From positions 1 through 44,079 of the forward strand of contig JAJEAO010000096.1 in NCBI GenBank assembly GCA_022822745.1: DNA of 44,079 nucleotides, given 5' to 3'. This DNA comes from Acidobacteriota bacterium (GTDB taxonomy: Bacteria > Acidobacteriota > Vicinamibacteria > Marinacidobacterales > Marinacidobacteraceae). Each line of letters opens with the position of its first letter. Positions within the stretch are counted from its first letter, which is position 1. A program made the translations under genes and the position numbers. The notes under the pieces are model-generated. The model worked only from the letters and a program-made list of their open reading frames with translations. It made no database searches and had not been told where the DNA came from. Shown piece after piece: positions 8,248 to 16,434 of the stretch.

Positions 8248-9228
8248 ATGCGCGCTGTCTTCCTCTCCTCGCTCCTGCTCTCGGGTCTCGCGGCCGGGGC
8301 CGCGCCGCGCCCGCAGCCGCCACCCGAGCCGCAGCCGCCGTCGCCGCGCCAGGCGACCCGGGAAGCGACCCTCGGGGACCGCTTCAGTTTCATGGTTCGG
8401 GTTCCGAGCGTGACTCTCGATGTGGTCGTCGAGGATGAGCTGGGCCGTTTCGTGACCGGACTCGGCGAAGACGACTTCGAGATCCTCGAGGACGGCATCG
8501 AGCAGGAGATCCGGTACTTCACCGCCGAACTCACTCCGGTCACGAGCCTCCTCCTGCTCGACTCCTCCGCGTCCGTCCGCTCCAGCCTCTCGGCGATCCA
8601 GACGGCCGCCTACCTGTTCCTTCGCAACATGGCGTCGGGGGATCAAGGCCGCGTGGCCACCTTCAGCGAAGGCGTGCGATTCGGACCGCCCTACGGGGAG
8701 GAGATCTGGACTCAGGTCTCGATGATCCGGGCGATGCGTCCGTTCGGAAAGACCGCGCTCTACGACGCGATCCTGACCGGTCTCCAGGAACTGTCCCGAG
8801 TCGAGGAACGGAAGGCCCTCATCCTGGTCTCCGACGGCGAAGACTCCGGCCAGGGCGGCAGCGTGAGCACGCGGGAGCAGGCGATCGAGGGCGCGCGTCT
8901 CTCCGAGGGAGCGATCTACACCGTCGGCTACACCGGCTGGAGCCCGGAAGGCGGCGGCAAGCTGAACCGCGAGTTCCTCGACGCCGTCGCGGTACAGAGC
9001 GGCGGACGGTCCTACTACCCCGACGAGATCGAGGATCTTTCGCGCTACTTCCGGCAGATCCAGCACGAACTCCACCGCCAGTACCAGATCGCCTACCTGC
9101 CCGTGAAGGACCGCAAGGAGGGCGGCTGGCGCTCGATCGAAGTGCGCATCCGCGACCGCGACGATCTCGTGGCGCGCACCCGCAAGGGCTACTACGCCGC
9201 CCCCGAGGAAACCGTCCCCTCGCGCTGA
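8248..9228 (+). CDS. Secreted VWA protein (VWFA-related Acidobacterial type)
   Basis: The 326-residue protein has a signal peptide, a Pro-rich linker (residues 20-35) and then the domain organisation of the VWFA-related Acidobacterial family (TIGR03436 type). An N-terminal strand region contains VTLDVVVEDELGRFVTGL and the DDFEILEDG signature. A VWA fold follows with intact MIDAS (D105, S107, S109 in DSSAS; T in GKTALYDA; VSDGEDSG), then a C-terminal YYPDEIEDLSRYFRQI segment. Such proteins bind divalent metal and probably protein ligands outside the cytoplasm. GGGAG lies 7 bases before the ATG. The last 36 codons occur again as a decayed copy at 11728-11835. Confidence 0.88.
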   Translation: MRAVFLSSLLLSGLAAGAAPRPQPPPEPQPPSPRQATREATLGDRFSFMVRVPSVTLDVVVEDELGRFVTGLGEDDFEILEDGIEQEIRYFTAELTPVTSLLLLDSSASVRSSLSAIQTAAYLFLRNMASGDQGRVATFSEGVRFGPPYGEEIWTQVSMIRAMRPFGKTALYDAILTGLQELSRVEERKALILVSDGEDSGQGGSVSTREQAIEGARLSEGAIYTVGYTGWSPEGGGKLNREFLDAVAVQSGGRSYYPDEIEDLSRYFRQIQHELHRQYQIAYLPVKDRKEGGWRSIEVRIRDRDDLVARTRKGYYAAPEETVPSR

Positions 9229-10011
9229 ATCCCCCGTGCCCACCCACAGCCGCCAATGCAGACGGACCGTGTCGGCGGTCCCTGGTGCGGAACTCCGGCT
9301 TCGATCTGCCCGCGCACAGGGCCCGTCGTCCGACAGGAGGTTCCGCCCAGCAGCGGACGGGTCGCCGGATCCTCGCGTCCGGATGGCGAGCGCCATGCCG
9401 GCGCACAGGCCGCGAGCGAAGCCGGTATATACTTCCCTTCGCGATGCCCAATGGCGGACTGGACTATTGTGGTAGGTGCTGGTTCAAATCGACATGAACG
9501 CTGGAAGATTGGGCAGCCGGAGCCATGACCGTTGGATCCCGTCGTTCTTTGAGATCGGCGGTCTGTCCCTCGATGATCCCTTCTCCACCTACTTTGCTAG
9601 CCACCCCTGTCGCCGGTCGGACCGGGAGCCGATTTCGACAGGCCCGGTTCTGAATCTCGGCAACACGACCCCCGAGACGCGGGAGATCGGGCCTACCGTC
9701 TTGGACACAGGGACGGAGCACGCCGTTCGCGGCGCGTGGGGTCGGATTCCGGTCGACTGCGCGGTCGTAGATGGCCGAATCCGGAGTCCCGGCCGACATC
9801 GTGAAGGCTTGCCTCGTCCACGTCCCGAGAAGGCACATCGTTCAGGCGTACCAGCGTTCCGATCTGCTGCGACGCCGTGCCGGGGGCTCGCAGGGGGGGA
9901 GTCACCAAATCGCCCTGTGATTATGGCTGGCCTCGCATCTTGCCTGAGTGGCAGTGGTATCCGCTGTTGTCGGAAACGAGCTATGTTGTAGATCGCTCGC
10001 CCTTCCCGAAG
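9229..10011. other. Degenerate intergenic region
   Basis: This 783-bp stretch has lower GC and no intact gene. The only recognisable coding trace is the tyrosine-integrase remnant at 9723-9920. Open frames on both strands (for example a 124-codon minus frame at 9464-9838) have unconvincing composition. The region looks like the decayed edge of an integrated element. Confidence 0.55.
9723..9920 (+). pseudogene. Tyrosine integrase C-terminal remnant
   Basis: Reading frame 3 gives a segment with the pattern of the C-terminal catalytic part of P4/bacteriophage-type tyrosine recombinases. It has GFRSTARS (box II, where the usual HxFR is VGFR), an in-frame TAG where these proteins have a Trp, then MAESGVPADIVKACLVH (helix and box III His) and HIVQAYQRSDLLRRR, the segment with the nucleophilic Tyr. 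The catalytic Arg, second His and Tyr are recognisable, but the first His is lost and a stop interrupts the frame. Nothing recognisable precedes it, so most of the gene has been deleted. It marks a former integration event. Confidence 0.6.
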
Positions 10012-10983
10012 ATGCACACCGACGACATGAGCCGCCCGACGCCCACGGATTCCACAGGCGATCATCGCCTACCGAACTCGGATCCAGGAGAGTCGGCACG
10101 CTTCGACAGGGAGCCACGGACCGGAGGTGAGCCTCGCACGCGCACTGCGTTGTGGCGTACGCCCACGACCATAATTGCGCTTTTTGGCCTCTTGTTCGGT
10201 CCCAATTTGGTCGGTCGGTTTGCCTGCGCGGTGCCATCTGATGAAGATGGCCAAGTCCAGCTCCGACACCTCCTCGCAGACGAGAAGGGTCGGTTTCACG
10301 CGAGATACTCTTTCAAGAAGGCACCGTTCGTACATCCGGAGATCATCGGCGATCTCGTCGGCAGCCTAGCCGACACCGGTGACCAGGTGGTGGCCGTCAA
10401 CCTGCTGGACTCGCAGGACAGAAACCGCTATTTCGGCGAAATCTTCGTGCAGCCTCAGGCCGATCCGATGGTTCCATCGTGGCCATGGGTCTACACGCTG
10501 AAGGACGGGCCGTACGCCGTTACGGCACCTGACATCTCTTGGGGGCAGCAGCTATACGCATATCGCTACGTGGGATCGACTCCTAGCGGACTCGATGTCC
10601 TCCATCACAGGAACTCCGGCGGGGGATCCGGTGTCTTCAACTACATCGTGTTCGTCCGGATCGCGGCGGATTACGGAGTCGGCTACAGGGCTCCGCGAGC
10701 CAGCATCGGCGGGCAACGGGCGGCAAGACCGGAGTTCCACCAACGAGAAGTGATTCGCTTCGTCGGCCAGATCTCACTGGGTGACCGCTGGCTCGGCACG
10801 GTCGAGATCTCCGGAAACGACGTAGTGGCTCGCGGACGCGACGTTTACGAGCGGTGCGATACAGGCGATGTCAACATCATGGAAGCTCTGGAGATGCGCC
10901 GATTCTTGGACATGGACTGCGACGATGGCGAGGCGGGTGGTCCCCCGCCGGCTCAAGTCTACAGGGCTCCCGAACGGTATTGA
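10012..10983 (+). CDS. Hypothetical exported or anchored protein
   Basis: I do not recognise this 323-residue protein. After a polar N-terminus of about 45 residues there is one hydrophobic helix (TTIIALFGLLFGPNLVGRFA), suggesting a signal anchor. The remainder is a mixed strand-rich domain with phrases such as GRFHARYSFKKAPFVHPEII, QQLYAYRYVGSTPSG and VIRFVGQISLGDRWLGTVEI. It ends in an acidic segment (LDMDCDDGEAGG) and a Pro-rich tail. The frame is open from 9877, but the ATG at 10012 or 10027 places the hydrophobic helix more sensibly; no good ribosome site is visible for either. It lies in the decayed region next to an integrase remnant, and may have arrived with the lost element. Confidence 0.55.
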   Translation: MHTDDMSRPTPTDSTGDHRLPNSDPGESARFDREPRTGGEPRTRTALWRTPTTIIALFGLLFGPNLVGRFACAVPSDEDGQVQLRHLLADEKGRFHARYSFKKAPFVHPEIIGDLVGSLADTGDQVVAVNLLDSQDRNRYFGEIFVQPQADPMVPSWPWVYTLKDGPYAVTAPDISWGQQLYAYRYVGSTPSGLDVLHHRNSGGGSGVFNYIVFVRIAADYGVGYRAPRASIGGQRAARPEFHQREVIRFVGQISLGDRWLGTVEISGNDVVARGRDVYERCDTGDVNIMEALEMRRFLDMDCDDGEAGGPPPAQVYRAPERY

Positions 10984-11389
10984 GTGTCGTCGCCCCGGCG
11001 GCTTGCGCGAGCAATGGCGCTCTCGCAGGAACCACAGGCCAAGCCCTCGGACCTGCCAGACACCCCCGCCCCACGGATGTGACCGGTGTGCGCGTAGCGA
11101 TCACCCGTGCGACGCCCACCAGAACACCCGAACACTGTGGACAGCCAGTTCACCTCCGACGACTCCGATGTCCGCCGTCACGCCCCCCCCCTCAACCGTG
11201 AACCGGGCGAATCTCCGACCGTCGCTCTTGACCCCGAAAGTTGCCCCGTTTCCGATCGGGATTACAAAGGTGATTTGACGGCCTGTCCTTCATCGGATCC
11301 GTCGCCGCTTCTGGCCTTCTCCCGCATCTTCCTCAGCGCCTCCCGTACTCTCGAGTCGCGGTTGCGGAGCACTAGCGGAATCGCCTCGC
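10984..11389. other. Intergenic region with no recognisable gene
   Basis: No recognisable gene lies in these 406 bp. The minus-strand frame ending at 11262 contains a coding-like run (GITVSEAIPLVLRNRD, then VREALRKMREKAR), which could be the frameshifted tail of a decayed gene, perhaps connected with the ATPase fragment at 11390-11614. The composition is otherwise non-coding. Confidence 0.45.
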
Positions 11390-11614
11390 TCACCGTGATC
11401 CCACGGTAGCGGGGATTCGGGGATCGAGCTTCATGCTGTCCCAACGACTCATTCGCCAATGAAGCCGCTCGAGATCGAGATAGATGGCCTCTCTCGACGC
11501 AGCGATATTGAGGGCCAGCGTCGTCTTGCCTGCCTGACGGGGGCCAATGAGCCCCGCAGCGGCCTCGAGCCGCAGCATGCGCTCGACGGCGGAGCGTGCT
11601 CGGCGAGGGACCAT
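11390..11614 (-). pseudogene. N-terminal fragment of AAA_14/DUF4143-type ATPase
   Basis: The 74-codon frame opens like a member of the AAA_14/DUF4143 ATPase family: MVPRRARSAVERMLR, a Walker A of form GPRQAGKTTLA at about residues 24-34, and YLDLE after the second strand. Family proteins are about 380-430 residues, but here similarity ends near residue 50 and the frame stops at 74. The Walker B, sensor and DUF4143 parts are missing. It is one of several broken genes in 9229-12709. Confidence 0.55.
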
Positions 11615-11727
11615 CAGGCAGAATCGAATGCCAGACGTTCGATATACGACAATTGTAGCCTGGATCGGACCGGACGTGCGCTCCGACCGAAGTCATCGGC
11701 CGGCGCCAGACGGGGGGTGTGGCGGCG

Positions 11728-11835
11728 GGCGGCTGGCGCTCGATCGAAGGGCGCACCCGCGACCGCGACGATCTCGTGGCCCGCACCAGCAAGGGCTGCT
11801 GCGCCGCTCCCGAGGAACCCGTCCCCTCGCGCTGA
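11728..11835 (+). pseudogene. Decayed duplicate of the VWA gene 3' end
   Basis: These 108 bp align without gaps to 9121-9228, the last 36 codons including the TGA of the VWA gene, at a constant offset of 2607; I count 8 mismatches (100/108 identical). The reading frame is kept through to the stop, but several changes are non-synonymous (for example both Tyr codons of the YY pair became Cys). Flanking sequence on either side does not match, so only this tail was copied or the rest was deleted. Confidence 0.85.
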
Positions 11836-11983
11836 ACCCCACCACCTCGGGGCCCTCCCGCGCCAGCGCTCTGCCCCGCGCGCCTCAGGACTCTCCGCGC
11901 GAACGCGAGACCTGCCCGGTCGGCGGAGGGCCGGATTCAGCCTCCCCGCATGGCCTGACCGGATTCACCCGTGGCCACAGCGG

Positions 11984-12346
11984 TCAGTGACGTTGTCCCT
12001 GGTGGAGTCTTCCGTGGTCGTCCACCAGGAGCCCACGGGCGGAGCGCCTGGAGCCCGGCCGCCAGAGAATCTGGTTGCGGTCATGTCGCGATGCCCCCGA
12101 CGCGAAACTGCGCGCGAGCAGGCCGGCGTAGCGCACCTCGATCAGACGAGTTGCGAGCGCCTGTGACGCCGGGGTCGCGCCTCGCAGCACCTCGGCCCTC
12201 CACCCGCCGCCAGTCAGAGCGCTGGCGTCGATCCCTGCTCGGCGCAACTCCACCGGATCGGTCGCATCGAGGACGGGCTCGACATCAACGTCGTAGCCGC
12301 AGAGCAGGATGGGCTCGATTGTTCCCAGGACGGCGCGCCCCCTCAT
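11984..12346 (-). pseudogene. RES-domain toxin, N-terminally truncated
   Basis: The minus-strand frame from ATG 12344-12346 encodes 120 residues matching the second half of RES-domain toxins: ILLCGYDVDVEPVLDATDP, a GGGWRAE segment, then LIEVRYAGLLARSFASGAS and NQILWRPGS near the C-terminus. RES toxins (about 150-230 residues) degrade NAD+ and use Arg and Glu residues located mainly in the N-terminal half, which is missing here. No Xre/MbcA-type antitoxin is found on either side. It is probably an inactive relic of a toxin-antitoxin module. Confidence 0.55.
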
Positions 12347-12709
12347 GGTCTCCGCGGGTGACTCCGACACGGGACCATGACGAATGCGTCCCGGGCGACA
12401 GGGACGCCGATTCCCGCCGACCTGGCGGCGCGGCGTGCGCCGCAGGCCGAGGCGCGGCGACACTGCGGGTGCTTCCCCGATAGACTGAGAATGAGACGCC
12501 TGTTCCCGAGCACGGCTCCGGACCCCGCGTCGAAGCCCGACGGCAGCGTTCTCCCCATGTCCGGCGACATCCCTCTCATTGAACTGGACGACCGGCGCGT
12601 GGACGGGCCTGGGTCCGGGCGGGTTCACCGCGAGGGGCCGGACAGGCCATGGCGGGCGCTCCCGCGGATCCGGCCCGCTGCGGAACCCGAGTCCCGGGAG
12701 GCGGCTGCC
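12347..12709. other. Upstream region of the polyamine transporter genes
   Basis: No gene was recognised in these 363 bp. The frame of the binding protein is open from 12377, but the residues before 12710 lack any domain character and would bury the lipoprotein signal. The promoter of the transporter genes should lie here. GGGAGG at 12696-12701 is the ribosome site that supports the GTG start at 12710. Confidence 0.5.
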
Positions 12710-13816
12710 GTGACGACAGGTCGCGCCCGGAGGGGTCTGGCCGTGGCCGCTGGGGTCGGCGCGCTGCTCTTCGTCGCTTGCGGCGCGGATGCGCCCGAGG
12801 CCGGATCCTTTACCGCCGTCTCGTGGGGCGGGGCCTACTCCAGGGCGGTCGAAAAGGCGTTCTACCGGCCGTTCGAGGAGGCGACCGGCGTCGCGATCGG
12901 CCGCGAGGACTACAACGGCGGCCTGGCGCAGATCCGCACGCAGGTGGATACGGGCCGCGTCCACTGGGATGTGGTCTCCGTTCAGCTCTACGACACGCTG
13001 CTCGCCTGCGATGAGGGCCTCCTGGAAATCCTCCCGGACGACCTTCTCGCGCCCGCCGCCGACGGAACCCCGGCGTCGGAGGACTTCTATCCGGGCACGG
13101 TCACGGAATGCGGCGTCGGGGACGTCTTCTATTCCACGGTCTATGCCTATCACCCCGACGGCTTCCCCGGCGAGAAGCCCGCCACCATCGAGGACTTCTT
13201 CGACCTGGATCGTTTTCCCGGGCGCCGCGGCATGCGCCGCACCCCGGAAGTGAACCTGGAGTTCGCCCTGATGGCCGATGGCGTCCCGCCGGAGCAGGTC
13301 TATGACACGCTGGCCACCGACCAGGGGCTGGCGAGGGCCTTCGCGAAGCTGGACACGGTCAAGGACCAGGTCGTGTGGTGGGAGGCGGGCGCCCAGCCGC
13401 CCCAGATGCTGGCGGATGCGGAGGTCGTGATGTCCACCGCCTACAACGGCCGCATCTTCAACGCCCAGGTGGTCGAGAACCAGCCGTTCGTCATCGTCTG
13501 GGACGGGCAGGTCCTCGACTGGGGTCAGCTCGCGATCCCGAGCGGCGCTCCGAACCTGGATCTGGCTCTCGATTTCCTGAGGTTCGTCACTTCGCCTGAA
13601 CCGATGGCGCAGCTCTCCGGCTACATCGCCTATTCGCCGGTGCGACGCTCGGCGCTGTCCCTCGTGTCCACGCATCTGGAACTCGGCATCGACATGCTTC
13701 CGCATCTGCCCACGAGCCCTCGAAACGCGGCCGGAGCGCTCCCGATGAACGGCCGCTTCTGGGCCGAGAATCTCGAGGAACTGAGCGAGCGCTTCAGCGC
13801 CTGGCTGGCGCGTTGA
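12710..13816 (+). CDS. PotD/PotF-like polyamine-binding lipoprotein
   Basis: The 368-residue extracytoplasmic binding protein of an ABC importer has a short lipoprotein signal (LLFVAC, Cys near residue 24). A periplasmic-binding fold of the spermidine/putrescine type follows: FTAVSWGGAYSRAVEKAF at the start of the mature domain, WDVVSVQLYDTLLACDEG, then VVMSTAYNGRIF and FVIVWDGQVLDWGQLAIPSGAP typical of PotD/SBP_bac_8 relatives. The GTG at 12710-12712 is preceded by GGGAGG 8 bases upstream. The stop overlaps the next gene's TTG (TTGA), so it is coupled to the permeases. The substrate (polyamine or a related cation) is inferred from family only. Confidence 0.87.
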   Translation: MTTGRARRGLAVAAGVGALLFVACGADAPEAGSFTAVSWGGAYSRAVEKAFYRPFEEATGVAIGREDYNGGLAQIRTQVDTGRVHWDVVSVQLYDTLLACDEGLLEILPDDLLAPAADGTPASEDFYPGTVTECGVGDVFYSTVYAYHPDGFPGEKPATIEDFFDLDRFPGRRGMRRTPEVNLEFALMADGVPPEQVYDTLATDQGLARAFAKLDTVKDQVVWWEAGAQPPQMLADAEVVMSTAYNGRIFNAQVVENQPFVIVWDGQVLDWGQLAIPSGAPNLDLALDFLRFVTSPEPMAQLSGYIAYSPVRRSALSLVSTHLELGIDMLPHLPTSPRNAAGALPMNGRFWAENLEELSERFSAWLAR

Positions 13817-15036
13817 GCCCGGGATCCCCGCCGCGGGCGCCGCGGCACGCCTTCCGCGCCCGGCTCCGGTCCGCCGGACTCGTGCTGCCCCTCGTGGTCT
13901 TCATCGGGATCTCGTTCCTCGCGCCGCTGGGGGCGATGCTCCGGGAGAGCTTCCACCAGCCGCTCGTCGCCGACGCCCTTCCGGACACGCTGGCCCTGCT
14001 GGACGACTGGGACGGCGCGAGCCTCCCGGACGACCCCGCATTCGAGGCGGTCGCCCGCGAACTCGGCGCGGCGCTCGAGGCGCGGAGCGCCGCCCGGATC
14101 GGGGGCCGGGTGAACCGGGTCGAGGGCGGTCTGCGCCGGGTGATCGTGAGCGGCGCGCGCGCCGGCGCCGAGCTGCCCCAGGGCGCCTCCGCCCGCGAAG
14201 CCCTCCTCGAAGCGGATCCCGCGTGGGGCGAGCCCTCGACCTGGCACGCTGTCCGGGTTGCGGGACAGCGCTTCACGATCCGGAACTACCTGCTCGCGCT
14301 CGATCTGGACCGCGCTCCGGACGGGACGGTCGTCCGCCAGAGCGAGGAACTTCGGGTGTACATCCCGCTCCTGATCCGGACCCTGCTGGTCAGCGGCGCG
14401 GTGACGCTGCTCTGTTTCCTGCTCGGCTATCCGATCGCGCACCTGATCGCGAACGCGGCGCCGGGAAGAGCCCGGTGGCTGCTGCTCCTGGTCCTGGTCC
14501 CGTTCTGGACCTCCCTGCTGGTGCGCACGTCCGCCTGGATCGTGCTCCTTCAGACCCACGGCGTGCTGAACGGACTCCTGGTGGCTCTCGGCCTCGTGTC
14601 CGAGGACGGACGGATCGCCATGATCTACAACATGACCGGAACGCTGGTGGCGATGACCCATGTGCTCCTGCCGTTCATGGTCCTGCCGCTGGTCTCCGTC
14701 ATGAAGACGGTCCCGCCGCATCTCATGCGCGCCGGCGTCTCCCTGGGCGCGAACGGATGGCAGTCGTTCTGGCGCATCTACTGGCCGCTCACCCGCCCGG
14801 GCGCCGCCGCCGGGGGGCTGCTCGTGTTCATCCTCGCCGTCGGCTACTACATCACCCCGGCCCTCGTCGGCGGCGCCACCGGGCAACTGATCTCGAACAT
14901 GATCGCGTTCCACATGCAGACCTCGCTGAACTGGGGCCTCGCCGCCGCGATCGGCGGCGTGCTCCTCGCAGTGGTCGGAGCGCTCTATGTCCTCTACGAC
15001 CGGGTGGCGGGCGCCGGCAGCCTGCGCCTCGGATAG
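13813..15036 (+). CDS. PotB-like ABC transporter permease
   Basis: The 407-residue inner-membrane permease is of the spermidine/putrescine (PotB/PotH) class. A first membrane helix (about 20-40) is followed by an unusually large periplasmic stretch (about 45-175) containing the Ala/Arg-rich insert, then five further helices. The EAA-like coupling loop is LMRAGVSLGANGWQSFWRIYWP near residue 298-319. The TTG start overlaps the upstream stop by the TTGA arrangement. PotB is usually about 280 residues; the extra length is the periplasmic insert, a recurring feature of large PotB homologues. It pairs with the permease at 15046-15867. Confidence 0.87.
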   Translation: MSPGSPPRAPRHAFRARLRSAGLVLPLVVFIGISFLAPLGAMLRESFHQPLVADALPDTLALLDDWDGASLPDDPAFEAVARELGAALEARSAARIGGRVNRVEGGLRRVIVSGARAGAELPQGASAREALLEADPAWGEPSTWHAVRVAGQRFTIRNYLLALDLDRAPDGTVVRQSEELRVYIPLLIRTLLVSGAVTLLCFLLGYPIAHLIANAAPGRARWLLLLVLVPFWTSLLVRTSAWIVLLQTHGVLNGLLVALGLVSEDGRIAMIYNMTGTLVAMTHVLLPFMVLPLVSVMKTVPPHLMRAGVSLGANGWQSFWRIYWPLTRPGAAAGGLLVFILAVGYYITPALVGGATGQLISNMIAFHMQTSLNWGLAAAIGGVLLAVVGALYVLYDRVAGAGSLRLG

Positions 15037-15045
15037 GCGGAAACA

Positions 15046-15867
15046 GTGAACTTTCCGAGCGCGGCCCGAGTGCTCTATCTGGCCTTCTGCTCGTTCGTCT
15101 TCTGCTTCCTGGTGGCGCCGGTGCTGGTCATCGTGCCGCTCAGCTTCAACGCCGAGCCCTACCTGACCTTCACCGAGGGGATGCTCCGACTCGACGCCGA
15201 TGCGTGGTCCCTCCGCTGGTATCGGGAGCTGGCGAGCGGGGGACGCTGGGCGACGGCGCTGTGGAACAGCCTGGGGATCGGGTTCGCCGCCTCCGCGATC
15301 GCCACGGTGCTCGGGACGCTCGCGGCGCTCGGGCTCACCAGCCCCGCGATGCCCGCCCGCCGCATGGTGACCGGGCTGCTGATCTCGCCGATGGTCATCC
15401 CGGTGATCCTGACGGCGGCCGGGATGTTCTTCTTCTACTCGACCGTCGGACTCACCCAGACCCATGTGGGCATCATCCTGGCGCACGCCGCGCTCGGGAC
15501 GCCGTTCGTCGTCGTCACGGTGACCGCCACCCTGTCCGGTTTCGACCGGACCCTCGTGCGCGCGGCCCAGAGCCTTGGCGCGGGCCCGCTCACAACTTTC
15601 CGCCGCATCCAGCTCCCGCTGATCGCGCCCGGCGTGCTCTCGGGAGCGCTCTTCGCCTTCGCCGCCTCGTTCGACGAAGTCGTCGTCGTGCTCTTCCTGG
15701 GCGGACTTCAGCAGCGCACGATTCCGCGGCAGATGTGGTCCGGCATCCGCGAGGAAATCAACCCCACGATCCTCGCCGCCGCGACGATCCTGATCCTGTT
15801 CGCGCTGCTCTTCCTCCTGGTCGTCGAAGCTCTGAGGCGCCGGGCGACGAACGCCGAAGCGCCCTGA
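15046..15867 (+). CDS. PotC-like ABC transporter permease
   Basis: The 273-residue second permease of the importer is of the PotC/PotI class, with six predicted helices beginning at residues 6-30. The coupling loop is LVRAAQSLGAGPLTTFRRIQLP near residues 168-190, matching the EAA motif. The GTG start lies 9 bp after the previous gene. No ATP-binding (PotA) gene follows; the next gene is on the opposite strand, so the transporter must borrow an ATPase encoded elsewhere. Confidence 0.88.
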   Translation: MNFPSAARVLYLAFCSFVFCFLVAPVLVIVPLSFNAEPYLTFTEGMLRLDADAWSLRWYRELASGGRWATALWNSLGIGFAASAIATVLGTLAALGLTSPAMPARRMVTGLLISPMVIPVILTAAGMFFFYSTVGLTQTHVGIILAHAALGTPFVVVTVTATLSGFDRTLVRAAQSLGAGPLTTFRRIQLPLIAPGVLSGALFAFAASFDEVVVVLFLGGLQQRTIPRQMWSGIREEINPTILAAATILILFALLFLLVVEALRRRATNAEAP

Positions 15868-15897
15868 CGGCCCGGCGCCGCGGACGGCTCAGACCCG

Positions 15898-16224
15898 TTA
15901 CAGCGAGAAACGGAGGATCCCGACCGTCAGCGCCGCCGCCGTGAGCACGGTGCCGACGACCCATCGGAGGAGTCGCGTCTCGAACCCGGCGATCCGGGCG
16001 TGGAGGCCGGCGATCTCGGTGTGCAGACTCGACACTTCCTCGCGCACAGCGGCGATCTCGTTCGTGAACTTGCGATCCAGGCCCGCGATCTCGCCGGCGA
16101 TCTCGGCGCGTACGCCCGCGAGCCCGGCCTCGAACTGAACCGTGGTCACGAGTCCCCCCTGACTGAGACCGTCGTGGATCGCCCTGGCGATGGCCTTCGC
16201 CTGATCTTGATTGAGCGACGCCAC
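15898..16224 (-). CDS. Small coiled-coil membrane protein
   Basis: The 108-residue protein has a short N-terminal helix (LNQDQAKAIARAIHDGL) and a long heptad-type coiled coil (about residues 28-85, with repeated EIAGL phrases such as GEIAGLDRKF and TEIAGLHARI). A single C-terminal membrane helix follows (WVVGTVLTAAALTVGIL). The layout resembles CCDC90/DUF1640-type proteins, whose bacterial role is unknown. GTG is used as start at 16222-16224. It is convergent with the permease operon and shows no link to it. Confidence 0.75.
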   Translation of the reverse strand: MASLNQDQAKAIARAIHDGLSQGGLVTTVQFEAGLAGVRAEIAGEIAGLDRKFTNEIAAVREEVSSLHTEIAGLHARIAGFETRLLRWVVGTVLTAAALTVGILRFSL

Positions 16225-16434
16225 CGGCGACGAGCTGTTCAGCGAGAGACAGCGTGTCGAGCACGGGGGCAGCGTCGCGCGGGCCGTCGCGGTGTTCGAG
16301 CCGGCCCCCGGGCGGCCGGGGGGATCGCGAGGCGGTCGGGACGGCGCTGGCGGCGACGGAGTGCCGCGTCCTCAGCGCCCCCGCGTCGGAGGAGCGCTCC
16401 AGCCCGGGACGAGCCGCCGAGGCGGCAATGCGGG

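Noticed and set aside
9470..9500. A tRNA T-loop-like sequence (GGTTCAAATC) near the integrase remnant, possibly an attachment site
   Set aside because: The flanking bases do not form a T-stem and no acceptor or anticodon arm could be fitted; no matching direct repeat was found.
12377..12709. An upstream extension of the PotD-like gene to an earlier ATG
   Set aside because: The GTG at 12710 has a good ribosome site and puts the lipoprotein signal at the N-terminus; the extension has no conserved content.
16239..16434. The extended C-terminus of the acetamidase frame as a real domain
   Set aside because: It is Arg/Ala-rich nonsense produced by the frameshift; one added base gives the family's normal ending.
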